DNA from: Pseudoalteromonas ulvae UL12
GTDB taxonomy: Bacteria > Pseudomonadota > Gammaproteobacteria > Enterobacterales > Alteromonadaceae
Assembly: GCF_014925405.1 (NCBI RefSeq)
Contig: NZ_AQHJ01000026.1
Coordinates: forward strand, 1 to 64,000
Direction of reading: 5' to 3'
Length of the DNA stretch: 64,000 nt
The stretch's first letter is position 1; each line of letters begins with the position of its first letter. This document shows, in pieces, positions 36,329 to 44,730 of the stretch. The notes beneath the pieces are model-generated. The model had not been told where the DNA came from. It ran no database searches and saw only the letters and a list, made by a program, of their open reading frames with translations. A program made the translations under genes and the position numbers.

Positions 36329-36715
36329 ATGTCAAAACAAACTTTAGAATTAATGAATGAGACATTTACCATTCACAGCTTTGACCCATCACAGCCCATT
36401 CCTTCGGCGGTGTACAATGCACCTATTTATTTCATAGCCAAAACCTACGATGAGCTTTCTATTGTTTGTCCTGATTCGATTCCTTTAGACAGTAACGAGA
36501 GCGAAGAAGGTTGGGCTGCCTTTGAAGTACTCGGCCCGCTTGGTTTTTCATTAACTGGTATTTTATCAAATATATCTGGCGTGCTGGCCGCTGAAAAGAT
36601 ATCTATTTTTGCGATTTCAACCTTTGATACCGATTATGTGTTAGTGAAACAAGAGGCAATCCGCAAGGCCGTGTCAAGCTTACGTAAAAGTGGCTACAGA
36701 GTGACCAATATCTAA
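36329..36715 (+). CDS. ACT-domain protein (CASTOR/ACT_7-like)
   Basis: A 128-residue protein starting at ATG 36329, with AAGGA 8 bp upstream. An in-frame ATG at 36302 is less likely. The C-terminal half contains EGWAAFEVLGPLGFSLTGIL, then LAAEKISIFAISTFDTDYVLV, the pattern of ACT domains that bind amino acids (COG3603-type). Small proteins of this type are predicted regulators. The target is not known. Its stop overlaps the first base of the next gene's start, so it is coupled to the EIIA-like gene. Confidence 0.8.
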   Translation: MSKQTLELMNETFTIHSFDPSQPIPSAVYNAPIYFIAKTYDELSIVCPDSIPLDSNESEEGWAAFEVLGPLGFSLTGILSNISGVLAAEKISIFAISTFDTDYVLVKQEAIRKAVSSLRKSGYRVTNI

Positions 36716-37227
36716 TGATGGCCGTTCACAAACAAGTAATAAAAGCCAATGAAAATCAAGTTCAAGGTCTGGGCTTACCTATCTATTCCCCTGTGTCCGG
36801 TAAAGTTTTTCCACTTGAGCATCACCCTGTTGCGCTCTTCTCTCGCGGTATATTGGGCTGTGGAGTGATGCTTTTAATGACAGGGCACAAACTTTATGCC
36901 CCATTTGATGGAACTGTAGAGCAAATAAGAGCGGGTGGCACAGAGTTCATTTTAAAATCCCGCCAAGGCATACAGTTATTAATTTCTCTTGATATTAACG
37001 AGCGCTACTTACCTCTAAATGGCTTACGTTACTATATCAATCAAAAACAATCATTTACGGCTAAATCTTTATTATTTTATGCCGATTTTCGTCAAGTAAA
37101 AGAACCTATTCATGTCGCGGTGACCATTATTAACCACCAAAAGTTAGGTGGAATTTACTATAGTCATCAACAAGTTCTTGCACCAAACGATATTCTTTTT
37201 CACATTACAGCGAAACAACGTCGCTGA
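36715..37227 (+). CDS. EIIA-Glc-like protein lacking both conserved histidines
   Basis: The 170-residue product has the EIIA-Glc (Crr) fold pattern: PIYSPVSGKVFPLEHHPVALF, then GHKLYAPFDGTVEQIRAGG and GIQLLISLDINERYL. In E. coli Crr the phosphorylated His90 lies in VHFGID and the second histidine, His75, lies two residues before a Phe in NHAF. Here the corresponding residues are Ser91 and Thr76. It therefore cannot take phosphate in the usual way. A binding or regulatory role, or a peptidase-like derivative, is possible. It is coupled to the ACT gene and followed 17 bp later by yffB. The sequence still shows the characteristic beta-sandwich spacing, so it is not random drift alone. Confidence 0.72.
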   Translation: MMAVHKQVIKANENQVQGLGLPIYSPVSGKVFPLEHHPVALFSRGILGCGVMLLMTGHKLYAPFDGTVEQIRAGGTEFILKSRQGIQLLISLDINERYLPLNGLRYYINQKQSFTAKSLLFYADFRQVKEPIHVAVTIINHQKLGGIYYSHQQVLAPNDILFHITAKQRR

Positions 37228-37244
37228 GCAATTTAGGATTATGT

Positions 37245-37589
37245 ATGACTTTAATGTATGGCATTGCCAACTGTGACACGATAAAAAAAGCCAAAAAATG
37301 GCTCGATAGCCAGAATGTTTCTTATCAATTTCATGACTATCGTAAGCAAGGCCTCACTGCAGAATTATTGCAAACCTTTGAAGCACAGCTAGGCTGGGAG
37401 CAACTGGTAAATAAAAGAGGCACTACCTATCGCGCTTTGACTGATGAACAAAAAGCGGGCCTCAATAAAGACACGGCATTAGCTCTGTTGCTGGAACATC
37501 CAGCAATGATCAAACGCCCACTTCTTGTCCATCAAGAACACATGCATTTAGGGTTTAAAGCTGAACAATATCAAGAGATTTTTGCATGA
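37245..37589 (+). CDS. yffB: ArsC/Spx-family protein YffB
   Basis: A 114-residue thioredoxin-fold protein of the ArsC family: [21 protein letters not shown], then [35 protein letters not shown] and [11 protein letters not shown]. It has a single N-terminal Cys (GIANCDT) as in E. coli YffB, and P at the usual cis-Pro position. AGG lies 6 bp before ATG 37245. It overlaps dapE by ATGA, the same neighbour as in E. coli. The substrate is not established; a glutathione-dependent thiol reductase has been suggested. Confidence 0.9.
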   Translation: MTLMYGIANCDTIKKAKKWLDSQNVSYQFHDYRKQGLTAELLQTFEAQLGWEQLVNKRGTTYRALTDEQKAGLNKDTALALLLEHPAMIKRPLLVHQEHMHLGFKAEQYQEIFA

Positions 37590-38719
37590 GTAAACAAGCT
37601 GTTATAGAGCTCGCCCAACAGTTAATTCAGCGGCCTTCTGTCACCCCTTTAGATGAAGGTTGCCAACAACTTATGGCTGAGCGCCTCACTGCGATTGGCT
37701 TTGAACATGAATCACTCTTTTTTGTCGATACCTTAAATATGTGGTCTCGCAAAGGCACGCAATCGCCTTTGTTTTGTTTTGCCGGCCACACTGATGTCGT
37801 GCCAACAGGGCCAGAGTCTGCTTGGCATTTACCGCCATTTAGTGGTTTAGTCCAAGATGGTTATTTGCATGGCCGGGGCGCAGCCGATATGAAAGGCTCG
37901 CTTGCCGCAATGATTGTCGCCACGGAACGATTTGTCACTGATTACCCTGATCACCGAGGCTCTATTGCATTTCTTATTACCTCAGATGAAGAAGGGCCAT
38001 TTATAAATGGCACACCCCGAGTCATCGAAACATTAGAAGCTCGCAATGAAAAAATAGACATGTGCTTAGTGGGCGAACCATCATCCAGTCATAAAGTGGG
38101 CGATGTCGTAAAAAATGGTCGACGAGGTTCACTGACAGGTTTTGTGAAAGTCAAAGGCATCCAAGGTCATGTCGCTTATCCGCAGTTGGCTAAAAACCCA
38201 ATTCATTTAGTCAGTCCAGCCTTAACCGAATTATCTCAAACACAGTGGGATAAGGGTAATGAGTTCTTCCCTGCTACCAGCTTTCAGATTTCTAACATCA
38301 ATAGTGGTACCGGTGCGGGTAATGTTATTCCGGGTGAACTGGATTTACAATTTAACTTTCGTTTTAGTACTGAAGTGACCGCAGATGAATTAAAGTCTCG
38401 GGTGGTGTCTATTTTTGATCATCATGGTTTTGACTATGAAATTAATTGGACACTCAATGGCTTGCCCTTTTTAACCTCTGCGGGTTCATTGGTCGATGCC
38501 ACAGTCAAAGCCATTGAGCACGTTGCGCACTATGCCCCATCACTGCAGACGACAGGAGGCACCTCTGATGGACGGTTTATCGCCCAAACAGGCGCGCAAG
38601 TAATTGAATTAGGGCCGTGTAATGCCACTATCCATAAAGTAAATGAATGTGTCAGTGTCGAAGATTTAGAAAAACTTACCGACATGTATTATCACATTTT
38701 AATTGAGTTATTAGCTTGA
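37586..38719 (+). CDS. dapE: succinyl-diaminopimelate desuccinylase
   Basis: Makes LL-diaminopimelate in the lysine/peptidoglycan pathway. The 377-residue product (E. coli 375) contains [11 protein letters not shown], the M20-family metal motif [39 protein letters not shown] (catalytic Glu pair), [12 protein letters not shown] and [11 protein letters not shown]. All dinuclear-zinc ligands appear present. It lies in the yffB-dapE-M15 peptidase overlapping run. The two flanking overlaps point to one transcript. Confidence 0.97.
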   Translation: MSKQAVIELAQQLIQRPSVTPLDEGCQQLMAERLTAIGFEHESLFFVDTLNMWSRKGTQSPLFCFAGHTDVVPTGPESAWHLPPFSGLVQDGYLHGRGAADMKGSLAAMIVATERFVTDYPDHRGSIAFLITSDEEGPFINGTPRVIETLEARNEKIDMCLVGEPSSSHKVGDVVKNGRRGSLTGFVKVKGIQGHVAYPQLAKNPIHLVSPALTELSQTQWDKGNEFFPATSFQISNINSGTGAGNVIPGELDLQFNFRFSTEVTADELKSRVVSIFDHHGFDYEINWTLNGLPFLTSAGSLVDATVKAIEHVAHYAPSLQTTGGTSDGRFIAQTGAQVIELGPCNATIHKVNECVSVEDLEKLTDMYYHILIELLA

Positions 38720-39393
38720 TGATGTCCACCTTAGCTTGCGGGACACATGAAGATCATTTAACTGATTTTCAGGGTCATCTAGTCCATACAGCAATTGTCC
38801 CTGATTTAATTCGCTTACACGCCGCAGCACAAAAAGCTGGGTTTTCATTGGCGATTGCATCAAGCTTTCGCAGTTTTGAGCGCCAATTAATCATTTGGAA
38901 TAATAAATTTAATGGTGTGCGTCCTGTTCTGGATAAGTATGAGCAGCAAGTTGATATGAGTCAGCTATCTGAACGAGAACGTGTGTTTGCTATTTTACTC
39001 TTCTCGGCACTGCCGGGCGCAAGTCGCCACCACTGGGGAACTGATCTTGATATTTATGATAGCAATGCAGTCAGCGACGACTATCAAGTGAAATTAGAAC
39101 AACATGAATATGAGAAAGGCGGCCCTTTTTATTCGTTCAACCTGTGGTTAAACGAGCAACTTCCGGACTTGGGTTTCTTTAAACCTTATCAAAGCTACTC
39201 AGGAGGAGTGGCGGCAGAGCCTTGGCATATCAGCCACATCAGGCAAAGCGAACACATAGCGGAACAATTAGATGTGAACGTGTTAACGCAAGTACTTAAT
39301 CAAGCTGATATTGCTGGTAAAGCCGAGATTTTAAAGCACCTACCAGAAATCTATCAGCAATATATTGTCAATATTAATGCGCCAAATACATAG
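38716..39393 (+). CDS. M15-family D-alanyl-D-alanine carboxypeptidase-like protein
   Basis: A 225-residue protein of the VanY/LdcB type. It has [19 protein letters not shown], the metal-binding SxHxxGxxxD motif in [14 protein letters not shown], and the second motif EPWHIS (Glu and His). There is no obvious signal peptide (the start region reads [14 protein letters not shown]), although it acts on cell wall in most relatives. It may be cytoplasmic or use a non-classical route, or the start may be misplaced. It overlaps dapE by four bases (ATGA). It is convergent with alaA. A peptidoglycan-processing role next to the DAP gene is a natural inference. Confidence 0.83.
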   Translation: MMMSTLACGTHEDHLTDFQGHLVHTAIVPDLIRLHAAAQKAGFSLAIASSFRSFERQLIIWNNKFNGVRPVLDKYEQQVDMSQLSERERVFAILLFSALPGASRHHWGTDLDIYDSNAVSDDYQVKLEQHEYEKGGPFYSFNLWLNEQLPDLGFFKPYQSYSGGVAAEPWHISHIRQSEHIAEQLDVNVLTQVLNQADIAGKAEILKHLPEIYQQYIVNINAPNT

Positions 39394-39411
39394 TTTGGCG
39401 CATTTTAAAGG

Positions 39412-40626
39412 TTATTGGCGATAACCATCAAAAAACCTCGCCATTTGCGCTAAAGCGGGTTTAAGTTGATCTTGATGAGGTAAAAAAACCAATCTAAAGT
39501 GATCAGGCTCTGGCCAATTAAACGCCCGACCATGAACTAGTAATATTTTCTCTTGCATTAATAAATCAAAAATCAGCTTTTCATCATCATGCACATTGAA
39601 TTTTGCACGATCAAATTTCGCAAATGCATACAACGCCCCTTTAGGCTTAGTGCATGACACGCCCTCAATCGCATTTAAGCCTTGCCAAACAATATCACGT
39701 TGCTGATATAAGCGCCCTGTTGGCTTAATCAAGTCATCGATTGATTGCACGCCACCCAAAGCTTGTTGAATCGCAAACTGCGCTGGCACATTCGCACACA
39801 AGCGCATGGATGCCAAAATATCTAACCCTTGAATATAATCGCTTATTCCCGACAATTTACCACTGAGCACCATCCAACCCATTCTTAAGCCAGCAGCACG
39901 ATAGGTTTTAGCTAAACCATTGAAGGTAATAATTGGCAAATCATCGCATAACGAGCCGATAGAGGTATGGACCACACCATCATAGAGAATTTTTTCGTAA
40001 ATTTCGTCGGAGAAAACCAATAATTTATGCTCTCGCGCAAGCCCAAGCAAATCCTGCAGTAGCGCTTCATCGTAGACAGCTCCTGTAGGGTTGTTTGGAT
40101 TAATGAGCACTATCGCACGGGTTTTAGAGGTGATTTTACTTCGAATATCGGCAATATCAGGGAACCAATCTTGCACTTCGTCACACAAATAATGAACCGG
40201 TGTACCACCAGAAAGTCGCACTGAGGCCGTCCAAAGTGGATAATCAGGAGCAGGGATCAAAACTTCATCCCCAGAATTGAGCAACGCTTGTGTGCTCATT
40301 TGAATAAGTTCACTGACGCCATTGCCAATAAAAATATTATCCACATCCAGATTCGAAAAGTTCTTTTGTTGGTAATGCTGGTAAATGGCAACTCGGGCAG
40401 AATAGAGCCCCTTGGAATCACAATATCCCTGTCCAGCAGATAGGTTTCGCACTATATCTTTGTGCATATCCTCTGGCATATCAAAACCAAAAGCGGCAGG
40501 GTTACCAATGTTGAGCTTGAGTACTTTTTGACCTTCATCTTCCATTTTTCGAGCTTGTTTTAACACTGGCCCGCGGATGTCATAACAGACACCCTCTAAT
40601 TTGTTACTTTTTTTAATTATTGGCAT
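39412..40626 (-). CDS. alaA: glutamate-pyruvate aminotransferase AlaA
   Basis: A PLP-dependent class I/II aminotransferase making alanine from pyruvate and glutamate. The 404-residue product (E. coli 405) begins with KKSNKLEGVCYDIRGPVLKQ, has LKLNIGNPAAFGFDMPEDM, VLINPNNPTGAVYDEALL and the PLP-lysine segment FNGLAKTYRAAGLRMGW. The C-terminal FRLVFLPH contributes the carboxylate-binding Arg. It is followed by a short gap and convergent with the M15 gene. Confidence 0.96.
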   Translation of the reverse strand: MPIIKKSNKLEGVCYDIRGPVLKQARKMEDEGQKVLKLNIGNPAAFGFDMPEDMHKDIVRNLSAGQGYCDSKGLYSARVAIYQHYQQKNFSNLDVDNIFIGNGVSELIQMSTQALLNSGDEVLIPAPDYPLWTASVRLSGGTPVHYLCDEVQDWFPDIADIRSKITSKTRAIVLINPNNPTGAVYDEALLQDLLGLAREHKLLVFSDEIYEKILYDGVVHTSIGSLCDDLPIITFNGLAKTYRAAGLRMGWMVLSGKLSGISDYIQGLDILASMRLCANVPAQFAIQQALGGVQSIDDLIKPTGRLYQQRDIVWQGLNAIEGVSCTKPKGALYAFAKFDRAKFNVHDDEKLIFDLLMQEKILLVHGRAFNWPEPDHFRLVFLPHQDQLKPALAQMARFFDGYRQ

Positions 40627-40707
40627 AGTTAACCCCTATTGATATAGGCCTAGACTAGCCGAAATAGATTCTGAGCAAAAGAGCTAAAGACTGAATTTAA
40701 TTCAAGT

Positions 40708-41052
40708 TTATTGATTTATTAACCAAGCCGTCATTTTCTCTTTTGTAGCAAGGATATGCGGTTCAAGTTGCACCAAAAATTCTTCTGCTTCTTTGAGTTT
40801 ATTTTCAAGCAATAAATGTTCGATATTTTTTGCTATTTCAGCCAAAGAGACAGCACCAAACTGCGCCGCATTGGATTTTAAGCTGTGCGAATTTCTAATC
40901 GCGGTTTCATTATCTGAATGAAAACTACTTTCTAGTTCACTATGCAAGCGATCAAATTCAGTATGACAAAAGGACAACGTAGCTTCAAAATGCTCACCTA
41001 ACAGTGACTGCATACTCACCAACGCGTTTTCATCAATGGTTACATCGGGCAT
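40708..41052 (-). CDS. histidine phosphotransfer (Hpt) protein
   Basis: A 114-residue four-helix protein. SHSLKSNAAQFGAVSLAEIA contains the Hpt signature, with the phospho-accepting His in the S-H-S-L-K-S motif and the flanking AxxxGA pattern. I prefer the ATG at 41052, which has AAGGAT about 7 bp upstream, over one six bases earlier, which is too near the site. It is a stand-alone Hpt with no adjacent kinase. A link to the PAS-GGDEF-EAL gene (divergent) is possible. Confidence 0.85.
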   Translation of the reverse strand: MPDVTIDENALVSMQSLLGEHFEATLSFCHTEFDRLHSELESSFHSDNETAIRNSHSLKSNAAQFGAVSLAEIAKNIEHLLLENKLKEAEEFLVQLEPHILATKEKMTAWLINQ

Positions 41053-41222
41053 GTCCATATCCTTAATTGGTTAACCTTATTCTTAGTGTAAACAAACTAA
41101 GATAAAAACCCAATTTATCTTTAAAAATTCCTAAACCGAGCTTATAAATTGGTATCTATCCAAAAAACCACTATAATCAGCAGCTAATAAAATATAAAAA
41201 TAACTTTCCAGGCTATTCACGG

Positions 41223-43301
41223 ATGAATAATTTGCACCTTTTTGATTCCCTTTTGTCCCACTCGCAACACGGTGTTTTAGTTGTTGATGAGCAATTTAAC
41301 ATTCTTTATTTTAACAAGTGGCTAGCAACCAGAACAGGACTTGACTTAAACGAATATCAAGATAAATCAATTCTAAGTGCTTTGGGACTTGAAACCCACA
41401 GCTCTTTTGCTGATGCTGTCAGTGAATGTTTTCGACATCAGCAGCCAATCTGCTTATCTCCTCCAGAAGATACATTTACATTGCCTTTATTCGACAGTGT
41501 TAAATGCCTTCCTATTTGCCAGCAGCTCCATTTATCAATTTTTGAATATCAATCGACACAATACTGCCAAATAGAGGTGTTTAATGTCTCTGACACTTTG
41601 TATCGGCAGGAGCAATCAAATCAACGTGCTCAATCACTATTACAGATGAGCAAAGCACTCAAGCAATCTGAAAGTAAATTACGCAGTGTAGTTGAACACA
41701 TTCAGCAAGGATTACTCACATTTGATGAAAAAGGGCTGATCCTCGATTATAATCAGGCCGTTAAGAAAATTTTTGCTTCTCCATTGATTGATATTACAGA
41801 GTTATTACCCGAATTAAATTTACGAGATTACACGCTTAGTTCAGCCCTTGAACAGCTTGGTCTCACTCACAGTGAGCAATGGCTTCCTTTAAAACATTGT
41901 CCAGCGCTTGCCCATTGCCACTATGAAATGTCCATCACAAAGATAAACCACCCAGCGGAACCTTTTTATCTCGCCCAACTTAGGGATGTCAGTTCATTTA
42001 AACAACAAGAAGAACAGTTATCTGAAATTGCTCGACTCGATCCACTAACGCAAATCCCAAATCGTTTAGTATTAGAAGATCGCACGGAACAAGCTTTAGG
42101 ACGAAGTAAACGAAATCAGCAATTTATGGCCATGGTTTTAATTGATTTAGATGAATTTAAGCAAATCAACGATTCGTTAGGTCATCAAAGTGGTGATAAG
42201 TTACTTAAGATAGTTGCAAAACGAATATCGCAATCAATCAGAAAGACCGATACAGTCGCCCGCTTAGGTGGCGATGAATTTTGCATTATTTTTGAGCAGC
42301 TTGATTCGCATGAACAATGCCGTGATTTGCTGAAAAAATTAGTTAATCAGCTTGAGCAAACGACCCTATTAAATGGCCATGAAATTATCCCAAAAGCCAG
42401 TGTCGGGGCATGTATTACTAAAGGTGAGATAGACCAGCAGGAGTTATATAAACGCGCTGATTCTGCGATGTATCAAGCTAAAAAAATGACTCGTGGTTCC
42501 ATTAAAATTTATCAGCACAGTCATGAGCAAAAACGTCATTCAACATTACAAAATGAGCTTGATAAAGGCTTAGATTACACCGAACTCGAACTGTTTTTTC
42601 AACCTAGCTTATCGACTTCTGAGCAAGCCTTGGTCAGTGTTGAAGCACTGTTAAGATGGCGATTAAATGGTAAAGCAATGCTTCCCAAACAATTTATCTG
42701 TGTGATGGAACAAGACGGCTGTTTTACTGAAATAGAGCGCTGGGTAATACACGAGGCATGTCGCCAACGAAAAGCATGGTTACAAAAAGAATTAATCAAT
42801 GACGATGTCACTTTGGCGGTCAATATTTCCCAGTCCTTTTTTTACCACCCAAGTTTAATCAAAATGCTACGCAATGAACTCAACCGCTTTGAGCTAGACG
42901 CCAGCATGCTGGAACTGGATATCAAAGAATCAACCTTATTACTGTCCAGTAAACGCGCCTCAAAAATACTCAAAGAACTCAAGGAACTGGGAGTAAAAAT
43001 TGCCATTGATAATTTTGGCATGGGTGTCTCCTCGTTAGCTATTTTACATCACCACCCTATCGATCGGATCAAGTTAGACAAACAGTTATTTCATAACAAC
43101 GCCACTCAAAGCTTACCTCTGATCATTGGTATTATCGAGGCTGCTCGCTCGCTGAATATTGATATTTTAGCCGAAGGTATTGAAAACAAAACCATGCTTG
43201 ATTATCTGATCAAGATTAAATGTGATGCTTATCAAGGTTACCTGATCGCCAAGCCGAGTCGTAATGATGTGTTTGAGTCTTTCTTAAAAAGTACCGTATA
43301 A
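41223..43301 (+). CDS. PAS-GGDEF-EAL c-di-GMP enzyme
   Basis: 692 residues, cytoplasmic. It has an N-terminal PAS domain (residues 5-130, LLSHSQHGVLVVDEQFNILY), a second PAS-like domain (about 155-260), GGDEF (about 270-430) and EAL (about 440-690). The GGDEF signature RLGGDEFCIIFEQ is intact, so cyclase activity is likely. In EAL, SVEALLRWR and VNIS are present, but the metal motif DDFGTG reads DNFGMG, with one Asp replaced by Asn. The Glu of LDIKES and AEGIEN is retained. Phosphodiesterase activity is therefore uncertain. It is divergent from the Hpt gene. Confidence 0.92.
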   Translation: MNNLHLFDSLLSHSQHGVLVVDEQFNILYFNKWLATRTGLDLNEYQDKSILSALGLETHSSFADAVSECFRHQQPICLSPPEDTFTLPLFDSVKCLPICQQLHLSIFEYQSTQYCQIEVFNVSDTLYRQEQSNQRAQSLLQMSKALKQSESKLRSVVEHIQQGLLTFDEKGLILDYNQAVKKIFASPLIDITELLPELNLRDYTLSSALEQLGLTHSEQWLPLKHCPALAHCHYEMSITKINHPAEPFYLAQLRDVSSFKQQEEQLSEIARLDPLTQIPNRLVLEDRTEQALGRSKRNQQFMAMVLIDLDEFKQINDSLGHQSGDKLLKIVAKRISQSIRKTDTVARLGGDEFCIIFEQLDSHEQCRDLLKKLVNQLEQTTLLNGHEIIPKASVGACITKGEIDQQELYKRADSAMYQAKKMTRGSIKIYQHSHEQKRHSTLQNELDKGLDYTELELFFQPSLSTSEQALVSVEALLRWRLNGKAMLPKQFICVMEQDGCFTEIERWVIHEACRQRKAWLQKELINDDVTLAVNISQSFFYHPSLIKMLRNELNRFELDASMLELDIKESTLLLSSKRASKILKELKELGVKIAIDNFGMGVSSLAILHHHPIDRIKLDKQLFHNNATQSLPLIIGIIEAARSLNIDILAEGIENKTMLDYLIKIKCDAYQGYLIAKPSRNDVFESFLKSTV

Positions 43302-43332
43302 TAACGCTCAAATACCACAATGTTACTCAGTT

Positions 43333-43929
43333 ATGTCACGCACTTTATGCGAAAACTGTCATTACCCAAAATCACACTGTTTATGCGATGTAGTAACCCA
43401 GCTTACGCATCGCACGCGTATTATCATTTTGCAGCACCCAAGCGAAGTCAAAGCAGCTAAAAATACCGCACGTTTACTACAATTAAGTTTGCAAAATGCC
43501 GAAATTTGGATTGGAGAATCTCCAGAAGATTTTTTGCCATTACACAGCTTAGATCAATCGAGTACGTTTGTGGTTTATCCAGATGAGAAAGCGGTCATGC
43601 TCGAAGAATACGCGCAATCATCAACACAAGTGGAGACGTTAATTTTCCTTGATGGAACTTGGAAAAAAGCATTTAAGTTATTGCAATTAAACAACTGGTT
43701 AACACGCTATCCATTTTTGAGCTTTGCTGTTTTACCGACTTCTCGTTACACATTGCGTAAAGCGCCTCGGGCTGATAGCTTATCGACTCTAGAAGCCGTT
43801 GCCTATAGCTTAGCCACCCTTGAAAACATCGAGGTTGCACCTTTATATGCTTTGCTCGATGCGATGATGCAACAGCAATTTGATGCGATGCCACCACATA
43901 TTCGTTCTCGATATCACTTTGGCCCATGA
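43333..43929 (+). CDS. tapT: tRNA-uridine aminocarboxypropyltransferase (DTW domain)
   Basis: Installs acp3U on tRNA (position 47 in E. coli, TapT/YfiP). The 198-residue product has the N-terminal Cys cluster CENCHYPKSHCLCD, then RIIILQHPSEVKAAKNTARL. LDGTWKKAFKL contains the DxTW signature, and YTLRKAPRADSLSTLEAVAY completes it. It overlaps the next gene by ATGA at 43926. Related paralogues (DtwD2-like) exist, so the exact target is a family-level inference. Confidence 0.9.
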   Translation: MSRTLCENCHYPKSHCLCDVVTQLTHRTRIIILQHPSEVKAAKNTARLLQLSLQNAEIWIGESPEDFLPLHSLDQSSTFVVYPDEKAVMLEEYAQSSTQVETLIFLDGTWKKAFKLLQLNNWLTRYPFLSFAVLPTSRYTLRKAPRADSLSTLEAVAYSLATLENIEVAPLYALLDAMMQQQFDAMPPHIRSRYHFGP

Positions 43930-44720
43930 CAACCAAATTAAACCGTTTAAAACAAGGTCTCTATCGCCGAGGTCCAGATCATCGTACTGGTCAAGATGTC
44001 GATTTTTTACATATCAAGCACCATTTCGGATTTAAAAACCTGACCGTCGGTAAATGGGTGGATAAACAGGAAAAACAATTAGCCGCAAACTTAATTTATG
44101 ACGCATTGGCTGATTTAGCTTGGTTATTAAACGTCCCCAGCAAAGTTATTGGATTGCGGCAGCAACTAAGTTTGAGTTTTGGTACAGGTGGGCAATTAGG
44201 TGTCCAAGCTCATTACAATAGCCTTGAGCGTTGCTTATATTTAGCTAAAAATGCAGGTGCAGGAGCGCTAGCTCATGAGTGGTGGCACGCATTTGACCAC
44301 TATATATGCCCGTTTTTACTTTCTCCCGATACACCTTTACAGTTTGCTTCAAGTACCTGGTTAAAGCAGGCCGCTAATATTTCCCACCCATTGAACGCCT
44401 TACTTGACGACGTTTATCAAACCCTTTTATTGAGCGAAGATTTATGTCAGCCGAGTGACTATGTTCATCATGCCATCTCTTTGGATAAACAATTACAGAT
44501 GAATTATTTCAGTTTACCTGAAGAGTTAACAGCCAGAGCTTTTGAAGCATGGATACAAAGTAGAACACAAATTAAAAACGCCTACCTAGTGTCAGGGACA
44601 AAGCAAAGTAAACTCGCTGAGTTGAATGCTTTTCCAAGCCCAGCACTTCAGCGTAAATTCGGTGACACACTTGCTCAGTACTTTAACTTACTCGCCGATT
44701 TACTCGAAACTAAAGGTTAG
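43926..44720 (+). CDS. CLCA_X-like protein with HEWWH zinc-peptidase motif
   Basis: The 264-residue protein has RGPDHRTGQDVDFLHIKHHF, then KWVDKQEKQLAANL and SLSFGTGGQLG. Its key motif is ALAHEWWHAFDHYI at about residues 116-129. H-E-W-W-H fits the HExxH zinc-metallopeptidase motif, with a further His downstream, though a third ligand is not certain. Near its end, LPEELTARAFEAWIQ could hold another Glu ligand. The family is known in gammaproteobacteria as CLCA_X and is of unknown function; related domains occur in mobile-element polyvalent proteins. It overlaps tapT by four bases. No signal peptide. Confidence 0.75.
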   Translation: MTTKLNRLKQGLYRRGPDHRTGQDVDFLHIKHHFGFKNLTVGKWVDKQEKQLAANLIYDALADLAWLLNVPSKVIGLRQQLSLSFGTGGQLGVQAHYNSLERCLYLAKNAGAGALAHEWWHAFDHYICPFLLSPDTPLQFASSTWLKQAANISHPLNALLDDVYQTLLLSEDLCQPSDYVHHAISLDKQLQMNYFSLPEELTARAFEAWIQSRTQIKNAYLVSGTKQSKLAELNAFPSPALQRKFGDTLAQYFNLLADLLETKG

Positions 44721-44730
44721 ACTTGCAGAC

